This document shows positions 37,961-49,324 of a DNA stretch of 64,000 nt, one piece after another (within the stretch, counting starts at the first letter, position 1; the number at the start of each line of letters is the position of its first letter). Source of the stretch: Microglena sp. YARC (Eukaryota > Chlorophyta > Chlorophyceae > Chlamydomonadales > Chlamydomonadaceae). Under the pieces are notes generated by a model. The model had not been told where the DNA came from. It searched no databases and worked only from the letters and a program-made list of their open reading frames with translations. Made by a program: the position numbers and the translations under genes. The stretch covers positions 61,212,614 through 61,276,613 of the forward strand of contig CM039464.1 in NCBI GenBank assembly GCA_022414725.1, in the 5' to 3' direction.

Positions 37961-38329
37961 CTTCACCTGGTTGATTGAACAAACGCGATTGAGCGAGCGA
38001 GCAAAAGCACTTCCTGAGCAATGCAATTCGGCAATGCAATTCAAATTAGCGAACAGGCGATGTAACTCGTCGCGAAATCCTGGAAGCTATTTCAAAGACA
38101 CCTCACCTTGGGCTTCCGAATTTCCAGGAATTGAGTGGTAACCAGCGAAAGATGTGGTGCTTCCTCGCTGGACCGAGCATATGAACCTACCAAACCCTTA
38201 TCATGTTTCAGCTGAAGCTCGCGGTCAGCCAGCTAGCGACACGAAACTCCGGCCAGCGTGTGGTTTGCATGTCCGGGCAGCTCGCGACACGAACCTCCGG
38301 GCAGCTCGCGACACGAACTTCCGTGCATG

Positions 38330-39040
38330 CCCCATGCAAACCCATGGCACACACCGAATTCCCCATTCAAACCCATGGCACACACCGAATTCCCCATGCA
38401 AGCCCATTGTACACACAGCATGCCCAATGCAACCCCATGGCACACACCGCATGCCCCATGCAACCCCATGGCACACACCACATGCCCCATGGCACACACC
38501 GCATGCCCCATGGCACACACCGCATTCCCCATGGCACACACCGCATGCCCCATGCAACCCCATGGCACACACCGAATTCCCCATGCAAACCCATGGCACA
38601 CACCGAATTCCCCATAAAACCCCATGGCACACACCGCATGCCCCATGCAACCCCATGGCACACACCGAATTCCCCATGCAAACCCATGGCACACACCGAA
38701 TTCCCCATGCAACCCCATGGCACACACCGCATGCCCCATGCAACACCATGGCACACACCGCCTGCCCCATGCAACCCCATGGCACACACCGCATGCCCAA
38801 TGCAAACCCATGGCACACACTGAATTCCCCATGCAAGCCCATGGTACACACAGCATGCCCAATGCAAACCCATGGCACACACCGCATGCCCCATGCAAGC
38901 CCATGGCACACACCGCATGCCCCATGCAACCCCATGGTAACACACAGCATGCCCAATGCAAACCCATGGCACATACCGAATTCCCTATGCAACCCCATGG
39001 CACACACCGCATGCCCCATGCACCCCCGTGGTACAGCGTG
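38330..39040. repeat. Minisatellite, unit 31 bp
   Basis: About 22 units of CCCCATGCAAACCCATGGCA followed by CACACCGAATT or CACACCGCATG. Because 31 is not a multiple of three, each frame cycles through all three readings, which keeps long frames open on both strands; not genes. It is followed by (CTAT)n at 39059-39082 and (GTGC)n at 39114-39136. Confidence 0.9.
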
Positions 39041-39204
39041 CGTGATCCTGTGTTGTAAATCTATCTATCTATCTATCTATCCATCATCCGTTCGCCTATC
39101 ACTCTTCTTCACGTGCGTGTGCGTGCGTGCGTGCGTTTGCATTATAGCATGCATTCGGTCGAGTGTAGAATGATCAATGAATCAATTAATCCAGTCTCAT
39201 GCAT

Positions 39205-39290
39205 GTGAACTGTGGGCTCCCCTCCCGGTCGCCCCCGGTCGCTCCGCTGGGGGGAGGTGAAAGGGGCTCCGCCGTTTGCGTGGTGTGTAC
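39205..39290. repeat. GC-rich repeat, first copy
   Basis: TGTGGGCTCCCCTCCCGGTC ... GGGGGGAGGTGAAAGGGGCT-CCGCC. A second copy is at 49050-49170. Confidence 0.6.
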
Positions 39291-39455
39291 ATGGATGGCT
39301 GGATGTGAATCGCGGTGGACGCGTCTTCTGTCAAGATATCCACAGCCAGGAAATTTACTAAGAATGGGAGGAGTAAGACCCATTTAAGGTGGAACTTTGG
39401 CAAAATTGTGGACTTGGATTATAAGGTGTTTCCCACTTTATTTGAGAACAACTAT
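39291..39455 (+). mobile_element. Tc1-type end, perhaps with decayed Fanzor tail
   Basis: GGATTATAAGGTGTTTCCCA then CTTTATTTGAGAACAACTAT is the second-type Tc1 end (39417-39456). Upstream, a plus frame reads VDASSVKISTARKFTKNGRS, which could be a worn RuvC-III region (D-V-N-A-S-x-N-I), but it is too degraded to be sure. Confidence 0.4.
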
Positions 39456-40220
39456 AAAGCCCAACCGTTCTGATGAAATCATATCATCATAAATGCCACC
39501 AATGTACACAATCACCGTTCAGAAGACAGACGACAGTAGTCCGATATAATGTTTCATTTGCAGTATTCGAACTGTGGAATAGTACTTGTTGGCATGTCAG
39601 GGGGGACTAGGGGGGAACAATATCAGAGGCTATCGTTAGACATTACAATGTGGCTGGCACATCCTGTGAATCATATATACGCGATGATATGATCATTCAG
39701 GTATATACCAAACGATGATATGATCATTCAGGTATATACCAAACGATGATATGATCATTCAGGTATATATCAAACGAATTATTATCGTATATACCTATTA
39801 TAAGTATTACCGTATAGGGTAATACTTATAAGTGTATACAAACTCAATAAATCAAATTTTGTGTATGCAACTAAATGAAACAAATTTGGTGTATGCAAAC
39901 TCAATGAAACGAATTTGGTGTATACAAACTCAATAAATCAAATTTTGTGTATGCAAACTCAATAAATCAAATTTGGTGTATGCAAACTCAATGAAACAAA
40001 TTTGGTGTATACAAACTCAATAAATCAAATTTTGTGTATGCAAACTCAATAAATCAAATTTTGTGTAAGCAACTAAATGAAACAAATTTGGTCCTTATAA
40101 GTATTACCTTATATTAACTATTATTTATATATCATATCATTCAGGTATATACCATACGATGATACCATACCATATATATCATTCAGGTATCATCGTCTAA
40201 ACCCAGAGGCTGAATGATCA
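39456..40220. repeat. AT-rich minisatellites
   Basis: Three 31-bp units (GATGATATGATCATTCAGGT plus ATATACCAAAC, 39691-39775). Then about eight units of a 29-30-bp repeat (AACTCAATAAATCAAATTTT plus GTGTATGCA, 39838-40095). No gene. Confidence 0.85.
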
Positions 40221-40463
40221 TATCATCGTCAATCAAGTACTGTAGAATGAGAGGTAGTTGAGAGCCCGCGTGTGTGACGCAACACGCGGACAAGATGAGC
40301 AATTGAATCCTTGATGATGTTGGTGACTTGTAATCTATGCTGGTCATGCCAAATGTACCCCATGGCTCTCAGCCATAGTTTTAGATTTCCAGGGTCAGGG
40401 TCATTCATGCGTTCGCGACCTCCGCACATGTGCTAGTGCGGACACAGGTTGTGTTGCAAAATA

Positions 40464-40628
40464 TTACTGACGGATCCTCTCCCACCCCTGGACCGCATCC
40501 GCATTCTCCTTCACGAACGCCACCCAGGTGTCGCTGCGCATGAAGGCAGCGAACGCTTGCAAGTCCAGCAGATCGTCGACCGGCTCCCAGGTGTCGTCCT
40601 CGGCAGTGTAAGGGTCATTCCACCGCAC
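40464..40628 (-). CDS. Last exon of a host gene: chromodomain-like
   Basis: After an acceptor (GTTGTGCGCAG) the frame reads VRWNDPYTAEDDTWEPVDDL followed by LDLQAFAAFMRSD and stops at 40464. V-x-W ... D-x-T-W-E-P-x-x-x-L is the second half of a chromodomain, which binds methylated histone tails. The first beta strand should be on the previous exon. The next upstream exon candidates are 41467-41871 and 46508-46666. Host chromatin gene by inference. Confidence 0.6.
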   Translation of the reverse strand: MRWNDPYTAEDDTWEPVDDLLDLQAFAAFMRSDTWVAFVKENADAVQGWERIRQ

Positions 40629-40654
40629 CTGCGCACAACGTGAATAATGTGTGT

Positions 40655-41450
40655 CAATCATGCAGTCAGTCAGTCAGTCAATTATGCGGTCAGTCAGTCA
40701 ATTATGCAATCAGTTAGTCAGTCAGTCAAATATGCAATCAGTTAGTCAGTCAGTCAAATATGCGGTCAGTCAGTCAGTCAACAACCTATGAATTTGACAA
40801 GGCACAACCCTGTTTGAAGACACATCTCACTGCACCAGTCATCCTACAAGTAGGGCTGACAATTGCCAATGAATTCGTCAATTCAAACATAAGTTTATGC
40901 CAAGGCATCATCCATTAATTGATTCAGTATGACCATACACAAGTGCTTGACATGACAGTAACATTACAATCAAGAACAACCTATGAATTTGACAAGGCAC
41001 AACCCTGTTTGAAGACACATCTCACTGCACCAGTCATCCTACAAGTAGGGCTGACAATTGCCAATGAATTCGTCAATTCAAACATAAGTTTATGCCAAGG
41101 CATCATCCATTAATTGATTCAGTATGACCATACACAAGTGCTTTATATGACAGTAACATTACAATCAATAACAACCTATGAATTTGACAAGGCACAACCA
41201 TGTTTGAAGACACATCTCACTGCACCAGTCATCCTACAAGTAGGGCTGACAATTGCCAATGAATTCGTCAATTCAAACATAAGTGCTTGACATGACAGTA
41301 ACATTACAAAATGCCAAGGCATCATCCATTAATTGATTCAGTATGACCATACACAAGTGCTTGACATGACAGTAACATTACAAAAGATGCCAAGGCATCA
41401 TCCATTAATTGATTCAGTATGACCATACACAAGTGCTTGACATGACATCT
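40655..41450. repeat. CAGT-rich run and the ~200-bp tandem repeat
   Basis: (CAGT)n runs at 40664-40775 (AGTCAGTCAGTCAATTATGC), then three units of the repeat described at 35470-36515. Intron of the chromodomain gene. Confidence 0.8.
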
Positions 41451-41466
41451 CTTACCCCTTCACGTG

Positions 41467-41871
41467 TTACCGCATCAGCTCCTGGTGTACGTTCCTCAGG
41501 TAAGTTTTCTGCTGCACGGACTTGTTTAGACTTGCTTGTGACACCACCACCTTTTGGAGGGGACATGCTACTGTTCGCAAAGCTTTCAACTGTATTGAAG
41601 GACAGAGTCCTAGGTTGCAACAGTTGAGGTTTCGCAGGCACTGCAGCTGGTTGTCGAGGTTGCGCAGGCACTGCAGCTGGTCGTCAAGGTTGCGCAGGCT
41701 GGGTAGCTACAGCACCAGAGCGTAAAGGTTTAGGTTGCACAGGTTGCTGCTTAGGTATTTTCCCGGGAACAACCCTTGAATGGATTGTTACGAAGTTGGA
41801 GAAAATGTCTCTCCGCGTTTGTTTACGACGTGAATCGGTTTGCGTAGGTTGGAAGTTAGGAAGAAGGGTCT
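41467..41871 (-). CDS. Probable internal exon of the host chromatin gene (one stop inside)
   Basis: The minus frame reads LLPNFQPTQTDSRRKQTRRD, then VPGKIPKQQPVQPKPLRSGA. A TGA near 41688 lies in a Gln/Pro repeat, and then comes KPQLLQPRTLSFNTVESFAN up to a donor GTAAGA at 41466. Low-complexity, disordered sequence. The TGA replaces CGA of the neighbouring repeat unit, so it is a point mutation or error. Confidence 0.45.
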
Positions 41872-42379
41872 CTTAAAAGAATTCACCTCGTCAGGGTCCT
41901 TCGGCGGCATAATACCGACATAGCAAGCAAACTGATAGGACCTTGGACAGCGTCGAACTATGGCCTCTAGTTATTCACGTACTGCAAAATACAGTCTTGT
42001 GTTCCCGAATTGATTCTTACAGTATTAGCCCTTGCAGTTTGCTAGGCCTGGTCTATGTCAAAGCTCCCGAGTATAGTCGGAAGTTGCTGGTCCCGGTCTA
42101 GTCTGCTGGTAGCGGTACAGATCGACCCCGGTACATTTGGCTGGTCCCGGGTTCCGCGATCACTCACCCGACGGCAGGCCCACTGTCGATTCCTTCTTAT
42201 CATCTTGGCAGGCTTAGTTTCTTTGAGGGGAAGGGGCAAAATGGACGCTACCCCTTCCCAGGAATTGGATTGGGCATACACCACTGGGTTGAGCCTATGT
42301 TGCCGGTACCTCGACGTCGACAACTAGATTTCGAGAATTCCAGTGGCGACGATGCGATCGAAACCGTGCCAGCCGAAGA
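41872..42379. other. Left part of DUF7869 transposon copy 2, end not found
   Basis: It contains one dispersed palindrome (CTCCCGAGTATAGTCGGAAG, 42064-42083). No clear left inverted repeat (AATGGGCGTTCC) is visible, so the left end of this copy may be lost. Confidence 0.35.
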
Positions 42380-45300
42380 GAGCGACATAGTTTACCAACT
42401 CTGATACCGTGAATCAATTCGACAAGCTTATTACCTGTAAGTGCAAGAACACATGTCACTTGGTACTCCCACAGGATGTAATTCGCGAACGACGAAATGA
42501 ATTCGCCGAGCTCGAACCTGCCGAAAGGCAACGTCGATGCTACATCGAATTGAATGCACTGGCAAGCAAGCAGGATCGCAAGACAGGGACAAGGAGTGTG
42601 TCGACAAGGTTAGGTTGTAATTTGAAATTTGAAATTGTTACATCCGTGTAGAACCGTTACTCACAAAGGTAGGTTGTCAATAATTTGATCTTGCGCCTGA
42701 AGCGCCTGATGCGCCTGATGCGCCCTAAAGATTTTTGAAATGTATTATGACTCGAACTTAACGATTATTTTGCTCGTTCAGGATATTGGGCGTTGACGTT
42801 TTGCAAGTCATTTTATCAGGCTGCATCCGTAATCGGTTCAAATGCATGGCTTGCGATAAGTGGTCAGATCAAAAACAACAGAGAGTAAGTTATCCCGAAT
42901 TCTCATGTGGTTACAGTGCACTTTGCTTCCTCCCGATTATGCTCGGGACAACCCAATACATCAGGCAACCGTATAATGATCCATTCTACCCTCCCGATTA
43001 TAATCGGGAGCATCCATAACAATAAGCGACCTAACCTCGTTCCATTGGACCCTGTCTAGGTTTGAACCTGCTGTGAAGGTGAGGAGGAAGAGGAGTGCAC
43101 CCGCAGTGTTGAGGGACAATTTCAACGCTGCGATGAAATCTCTCATAGATGAGTTTGGGTAGTCGATGCCGCACCAGACTTCATATGCTCCAGGATCTAG
43201 AGGAAGGAAAAAATCTAAGGTCATGCGCCCTTTGATTTTTTTACATTGCGGCATATTTCCAAGCAAGCAAGCTGTCTTTAGGGACATGAAGAAGAACGGC
43301 ATGGTTCCTCCCAGAACATTATACAGCAGTTTGCGTAAACTATGGCATGCACATTGGTGGAACGTGAAGATAAAGACTTGGCAGCCTTTTGCCAAGTGCG
43401 GCGACTGCGTCAAGTACCGAGCCAGACTCCTGACCACTACGTTTCAGCCAGCAGTTGATGAACTTCGTCAGAGTCAGGCTGTGGCACCGTAATCAGATTT
43501 CCATTGGTCGGCGTAGGTATGACATCCGTGAAAAACTGTCCTGAACAGTATCCGAAGCTCTTCTTGCACGCATCCGCTGATGCAATGGACAACAAGAAGA
43601 CTAATCTTCCTCAGTCACGCCACTTCTCACATACAAAGAAGACCGCAGGAGGTGAACTTCTAAAGACACGCATCATGGGTGAGTTTCAAATACAGCGCAT
43701 GTAGACATGTCCTCCCGAGCATAATCGGGAGCATACACAGTATTTAAAACTTGAAATGATTACTTAACAAAATAATGCTAATATTCTGACTTCATGTTTC
43801 CTTCTATGTTAACTCAGGATTATTCTCCCAAGGAAGAGGCTTCATTGGTTATTGGGCTTTGCCATTCTACTCGCAGTCCATCAATCTGACTATATGCTTC
43901 CAACATTTCTTCAACCGGGTCCTTGAAGAAGAGGGGCAGCTTCCACCGTATTGCTTCTTGCAAATGGACAACGCGGCAAAGGACAACAAGAACGCTTTCA
44001 TGTTCGCATACTTGTCCTTGTTGGTTGAGATGAACTGGTTTGAGGAAGTGTACGTCCATTTCCTCCCTCCCGGACACACACATAGCAATCTTGACCAAAA
44101 GTACTCTGTGATCTCGCAAGGGTTAAAGAACATGGAAGTGTACACCCTGGACCATCTGATGGGCATTGTTGGTAACAGATTCAAGAAAATGGGCCCTTAC
44201 ACAAGGCAAGACGTCGTGACCTCTATAGGGGACTTCTCCGCTGTCCTCCTAGACAACGTTTACAAGTTGTTCGGTCATGGCACTAGCACCATCAAAGGAG
44301 TTAATCGCCGTTTACACGCATTCAAGATAACGAAAGGTCCCAACGGGAGAGTCGGTAAAAACACTTGATATACTGATATTTACAAATTAAATGCTACCGT
44401 GCGTGTATGTACTGTCTGCACAATGCTCCCGATTATGCTCGGGAGGAATATGGGTGTGCCATGTCCTCATTGATTTACATGTACAGTCTTCAATATAAAT
44501 TAAATGATACAAAGGAAGTTGTACCTAGGACCTAGGATGTATTATCCAAGGGATGCTCCCGAGTATAGTCGGGAGGAATATGGGTGTCCTAAATGATTCA
44601 CTAATATACAATACATGTTTGCACACCAACAATTGCAGGGGTCTATTACAAGGAGTATGACGAGTCAGGATCTTGGAGAGGACAGTGGGACAATGACGCT
44701 GAACCTATTTACGTCCTCCAAGGCTTCCCACTGGTGGACACCAGAACAGTATTTAAGGAAGCCCCCAAGATCAAGATTGAAGAGCTCGAGAATATCGAGG
44801 CAAACTGGGCGGCTGTCTGGAAGACTATTCATAACGAGAAGCCCGGAGGTGACGTCCTTGCAGGCCACATGGCCGATGGTCCTGTACAAACCGCAGGTGA
44901 CGACCGTGCAGGACCCGTAGCTGATGTCCGTGTACGACACGCAGCGGAGGACCTTCTAGAACCAGCAGCCGATGACCAGCAGCCGATGGATGAACCAGCA
45001 GCCGATGGCCCATCCCATGCCCAGTCCTTCAAACATATTGCCGAGAAGCTTCGTGAAACTTGGGAAGCCAGCAATAAGTGGTGGACTGATTTCTTCAACG
45101 TTGAGAAGAGTTATTGGAGCACTCAACCAGATGATGCTGTGACTGGGGAGTACCCGAAAGACCAACATTTTGTCGACTGCCCATCGGAGTTGTCAGCAAC
45201 CAGTCGTGTTCTGACACAGTCTGAGAAATCAATGGCCAAGCGCTTGATAGCAGCATTGGATGACTTGTCCATGGATGAGTCAGACATTTTACCTGCAAGT

Positions 45301-45958
45301 AACGAGATTGCCAAGACTATGAAGGTCGCACACACTTTGGAGACTAATATGGAAAGGCCAGAGGAGGAGGATGTGTTGTACTTATATTCTTCACAAGGGA
45401 CGAAGCCGGATAGAAGAATAGCCTACGAGCCCACTACTGATTTGGTTGTTGGTCATGTCGCTGTGGTCAAGGTACAAATGGATGACTCTAGCGGATTGAG
45501 AGGATGGGACGTGGTGGAGGTCAAATCACTACCAGTGAATGGAGAAGTAGAATGTGTGTATTTAAAGCCCTTGTACTCTGGGGCTCAGAAGTTGGTGTAC
45601 ATTGAAACACAATACCCAACTTGGCCAGAAGATTGGATGGACCACAAGCTTGTGCCTATTACCGTGGGGGTTAGGAGAAAAGCAACATGGACGGGCGATA
45701 TTCCCATTGACGCATTTTCAATTTAGCTGCGAACCCACCAAGGGTATGAAGATCCAGAGAAAGTACCACACAAGCATGCTCCTAGCTTGTCAATCCATTG
45801 AGAAGGACACCAGGGCAGAGGTTGTGCAATCGGATGGAGACAATGCAGACATTGCTGAGGAGGAGGAGATGGAGGAGGAGGAAGATGGGGATGGGGACAT
45901 GGAGGAGGAGAAGGAGGAGGAAGAGGAGGACGAGGAGGGGGGGGAGGAGGAGGAGTAA
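42380..45958 (+). pseudogene. DUF7869-like transposon gene, copy 2 (about six exons, several breaks)
   Basis: Inferred exons: about 42400-42609 (KCKNTCHLVLPQDVIRERRN), 42782-42887 (YWALTFCKSFYQAASVIGSN), about 43062-43500 (FAKCGDCVKYRARLL), 43501-43678 (DAMDNKKTNLPQ), 43817-44354 (FLQMDNAAKDNKNAF and HFLPPGHTHSNLDQ) and 44639-45958. Donors are GTAAGT/GTGAGT types and acceptors CAG. The N-terminal cysteine motifs plus D-N ... N-K-N ... G-H-T-x-x-x-x-D-Q are those of DUF7869-type eukaryotic transposon proteins. Damage: TAG near 43160, frame change near 43490, extra C near 43542, extra T near 45718. It is the inverted match of 21895-24383 and shows the 5' exons missing there. Confidence 0.7.
42905..43020. 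repeat. Two dispersed palindromes in an intron
   Basis: CTCCCGATTATGCTCGGGAC (42931-42950) and CTCCCGATTATAATCGGGAG (42992-43011). Related solo copies follow at 43713-43732, 44426-44445 and 44554-44573, all in introns of this gene. Confidence 0.7.
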
Positions 45959-45974
45959 GATGTTTGACACATAG

Positions 45975-46319
45975 CCGTTTTTTACTAATGAATTATACTT
46001 ACGATTTTTATTGTAAGATGTAAAAGCTGAATTCTGCCTGCCGACTTATAACCGTCCGCTTTCCCTTTATTTCTTACAATTATAATTGTAAGACACGAAT
46101 TGATGTTAACACCTTTTGTTACAAAATATGGCATTTCAACGTTGTAACATTCGCAATCTGTACGTTTCTCCGTCTTTCAAGCTCATTTCAAGCATATTTT
46201 GTCAAAATTGACTACAATCTTACGATTTTTATCGTAAGATTGCATTTGGAAAGCATCAAAAGACCCCCAAAAAGTGATTGTAAGATTGGAAATCCGTTGG
46301 GAATCAGGAACGCCCATTA
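45975..46319. repeat. Right end of DUF7869 transposon copy 2
   Basis: Mirror of 21519-21890: three palindromes of the CTTAC-x-n-GTAAG type and the terminal AAATCCGTTGGGAATCAGGA then ACGCCCATT (46289-46319). The flank that follows is a unit of the ~200-bp host intron repeat, so this copy inserted into that array. Confidence 0.75.
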
Positions 46320-46500
46320 TGTCAGTAACATTACAATCAAGAACAACCTATGAATTTTTGTGCAACGTCAGTCAGTCAGTCAGTCAATTATGCAATCAGT
46401 TAGTCAGTCAGTCAGTCAAATATGCGGTCAGTCAGTCAGTCAGTCAAATCAATTCTGAGTAGAAATTTCAAAAAATCCGCCGGGAGGCCGGAACGCCCAT
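46320..46500. repeat. Repeat scraps and a second transposon-like end
   Basis: A unit piece of the host repeat, (CAGT)n, and AATTCTGAGTAGAAATTTCA then AAAAATCCGCCGGGAGGCCG and GAACGCCCATT (46449-46498). The last is the inverted counterpart of the MITE end at 3904. Confidence 0.6.
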
Positions 46501-46507
46501 TACTTAC

Positions 46508-46666
46508 TCGGAACATTGGGATGTAGAGGTAGTGAGGCTCCACCACACCAACGCAATCACTCCCAAACACCATCTTCACATCTACAATGCTGTGGACGTA
46601 GAATCTAGCATCATCACGGAAAAAGTTGGCGTGCCGACCTTTGCAAGCTCGTCGAATAATATCCAC
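46508..46666 (-). CDS. Internal exon of a host gene (53 codons)
   Basis: Acceptor GGGTGCTGCAG and donor GTAAGTA bound a 159-bp phase-0 exon reading VDIIRRACKGRHANFFRDDA, then RFYVHSIVDVKMVFGSDCVG and VEPHYLYIPMFR. Coding quality is good; no named domain is recognised. It most likely belongs to the same minus-strand gene as the exons at 47.9 kb and 40.5 kb. Confidence 0.6.
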
Positions 46667-46684
46667 CTGCAGCACCCAATGAAT

Positions 46685-47490
46685 TGAATTGAATTGAATT
46701 GAAAACTGGGTGTGGTGATGGTAGTGGTGGGGGGTGGGGTTATGTGCATGAGAGAGTGTGCTGGGGGCACTGGTTGACACATGCAGTGAAGCTGGAGAAT
46801 ACTGAGTATGTGTGTGGTGATGGTAGTGGTGGGGGGTGGGGTTATGTGCATGAGAGAGTGTGCTGGGGGCACATGTTGACACATGCAGTGAAGCTGGAGA
46901 AGACTGAGTATGTGTGTGGTGGTGGTAGTGGTGGAGGGTGGGGTTATGTGCATGAGAGAGTGTGCTGGGGTCACTGGTTGACACATGCAGTAAAGCTGGA
47001 GAAGACTGAGTATGTGTGTGGTGGTGGGGGGTGGGGTTATGTGCATGAGAGAGTGTGCTAGGGGCACTGGTTGACACATGCAGTGAAGCTCGAGAAGACT
47101 GAGTATGTGTGTGGTGGTGGTAGTGTGTGGGGGTGCGTTATGTGCATGAGAGAGTGTGCTGGGGCACTGGTTGACACATGCAGTGAAGCTGGAGAAGACT
47201 GAGTATGTGTGTGGTGATGGTAGTGGTGGGGGGTGGGGTTATGTGCATGACAGAGTGTGCTGGGGGCACTGCTGTTGACACATGCAGTGAAGCTGGAGAA
47301 GACTGAGTATGTGTGTGGTGATGTAGTGGTGGGGGTGGGGTTATATGCATGAGAGAGTGTGCTGGGGGGCACTGGTTGACACATTGCAGTGAAGCTGGAG
47401 AAGACTGAAGTATGAGTGTGGTGATGGTAGTGGTGGGGTGGGTGTTATATGCATGAGAGAGTGTGCTGGGGCACTGGTTGACACTGACAA
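46685..47490. repeat. Minisatellite, unit about 100-112 bp
   Basis: Seven units of GTGTGTGGTGATGGTAGTGG, GGGGTGGGGTTATGTGCATG, AGAGAGTGTGCTGGGGGCAC, TGGTTGACACATGCAGTGAA and GCTGGAGAAGACTGAGTAT, in an intron. Frames in it are not genes. Confidence 0.9.
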
Positions 47491-47559
47491 TACTTGTACA
47501 CTTAGTGTAGCAGCAAGGTAAGAAAACACAAGGCAGGAGGTACTCACGTGACTTCCAGC

Positions 47560-47828
47560 GACGATGACTGGGGAGGAGGGCGAGGAGGGGTGTAGCGACA
47601 GAGGAGTATGGCGACATGGGAGGAGGCGGGGGTGGGTGTAGCGACAGAGGAGTATGGCGACAGGGAGGAGGGCGAGGGGGGTGGTAGCAACAGAGGAAGT
47701 AGGGCGACAGGGGAGGAGGGCGAGGGGAGGGTGGTAGTGACAGAGGAGTAGGGCGACAGGGGAGGAGGGCGAGGGGGGGTGGTAAGCGACAGAGAGTAGG
47801 GCGACTGGGGGAGGAGGGCGAGGGACGC
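47560..47828. repeat. Minisatellite, unit about 45-50 bp
   Basis: About six units around GACAGAGGAGTAGGGCGACA and GGGGAGGAGGGCGAGGGG. Confidence 0.85.
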
Positions 47829-47829
47829 T

Positions 47830-47952
47830 CTCAAGCTTAACGGCCACATTGGGGGAGTCGCAAGTATCCAATGACTCCGATGGGGAGAAGGAGGAGTCCT
47901 CGTCATCCGAAGACGACAAGCATGACAGGTCGATGATAACGTCAGGGACGAT
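47830..47952 (-). CDS. Exon with SUMO-interaction-like motif
   Basis: After an acceptor (TTGCTGGCGCAG) the frame reads IVPDVIIDLSCLSSSDDEDS followed by SFSPSESLDTCDSPNVAVKL. V-I-I-D-L next to a Ser/Asp/Glu cluster is a typical SUMO-interacting motif, common in chromatin proteins. The donor end is unclear because the exon runs into a minisatellite. Probably the same gene as 46508-46666 and 40464-40628. Confidence 0.5.
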
Positions 47953-47994
47953 CTGCGCCAGCAAGAAAAGCAGTGCAAACAGTGAAATCAGTGC

Positions 47995-49030
47995 CCCAAC
48001 AAAATCAAAAGCTGGGAAAACACCACAGGGGGGTCGTCAGGTAGCTGGAAAACACCACAGGGGGGTCGTCAGTAGCTGGGAAAACACACAGGGGGGGTCG
48101 TCAGTAGCTGGGAAAAACCACAGGGGGAGTCGTCAGTAGCTGGGAAAACACGCGCGCACGCAGTCGTCAGTAGCTGGGAAAACACGCGCGCACGCAGTTT
48201 TCAGTAGCTGGGAAAACACGCGCGCACGCACACTCACTCACCACCGGCATAGTAGTTTCCATCTCGATGTAGTAGTAGTAGTAGTAGTAGTATAGTAGCA
48301 GTAGTAGCATAGTAGTTTCCATCTAGATGTAGTAGTAGTAGTAGTAGACGAAGGACGAAGGACAAAGGGACGAAGGAGGACGAAGGACGAAGGACGAAGG
48401 ACGAAAGGACGAAAAAGGACAAGGACGGGTTCAGAAGTTGCGCTGAAGTAAAGGCACGCTACTACTACTACTACGCTACTACTACGCCAGCCAGAGATTT
48501 CGATGTACTGCCCTGGACGCGTCGGAATTTTCCGGTGGTGGGTTCAGAAGTCCGCTGAAGTAAAGGCACGCTATCTACTACTACGCTACTACTTACACCC
48601 TACTACGATACTACTACTTACTACGCTACTACTTACGCCAGCCAGAGATTTCGATGTGTACTGCCCTGGACGCGTTGGAATTTTCCCTGGTGGGTTCAGA
48701 AGTTGCGCTGAAGTAATGGCACGCTACTACTACTATACGGCTACTACTACGCTACTACTACGCTACTACTACTACTACTACGCCAGCCAGAGATTTCGAT
48801 GTACTACCCAGGACGCGTCGGAATTTTCCGGTGGTGGATTCAGAAGTTGCGCTGAAGTAAAGGCACGCTACTACTACTACGCTACTACTACGCTACTACT
48901 ACGCTACTACTACTACTACGCCAGCCAGAGATTTCGATGTACTGCCCAGGACGCGTCGGAATTTTCCGGTGGTGGGTTCAGAAGTTGCGCTGAAGTAAAC
49001 CACGCCAGCCAGAGATTTCGATGTATGTGT
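47995..49030. repeat. Four successive simple and tandem repeats
   Basis: GTAGCTGGGAAAACACCACA-type units of about 32 bp (48020-48225). (TAG)n at 48268-48345. GGACGAAGGACGAAGGACGA at 48350-48425. Five units of about 110-170 bp joining (CTA)n to GCCAGCCAGAGATTTCGATG, TACTGCCCAGGACGCGTCGG and TTCAGAAGTTGCGCTGAAGT (48430-49020). Confidence 0.9.
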
Positions 49031-49034
49031 CTGC

Positions 49035-49175
49035 TGGTTTGATGTTACACTGTGGGCTCCCCTCCGGTCGCCCACCCGCTCGGTTCCTCGCGGACTCCTT
49101 TGTGGGGGCTCCCCTCCGGTAGCCCCCGGTCGCTCAGCTGGGGGGAGGTAAAAGGGGCTCCGCCACTTGTTTAAT
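49035..49175. repeat. GC-rich repeat, second copy
   Basis: Partly duplicated copy of 39205-39290 (GGGCTCCCCTCCGGTCGCCC ... AAAAGGGGCTCCGCC). Confidence 0.6.
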
Positions 49176-49324
49176 GTGGTACGGTGGTTCTCATCCAAGT
49201 GTTGGCGACATATATCACTTGACAAGCAGTTTTGAGGTTGGTTGCTTGAGGATGAGAACAACCGTAATGTAGAATGACAGGTTTCCCTGAATTTTGTTAC
49301 TTTCGTTATTTTTTGATGGGGAGG

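Noticed and set aside
38154..39173. Frames of 200-339 codons rich in His, Pro, Met
   Set aside because: Products of the 31-bp minisatellite cycling through frames; present in three frames and both strands at once.
42060..42090. Palindromes CTCCCGA-x-TAT-x-x-TCGGGAG as rho-independent terminators
   Set aside because: No T run follows, they lie in introns and in tandem arrays, and the host is eukaryotic.
46436..47964. His/Thr/Pro/Ser-rich minus frames
   Set aside because: They are minisatellite sequence. Only the short exons 46508-46666 and 47830-47952 have splice sites and coding character.
48234..49042. Tyr-rich frame (RYYYYATTTLLLRYYYYY)
   Set aside because: Reading of the (CTA)n repeat.
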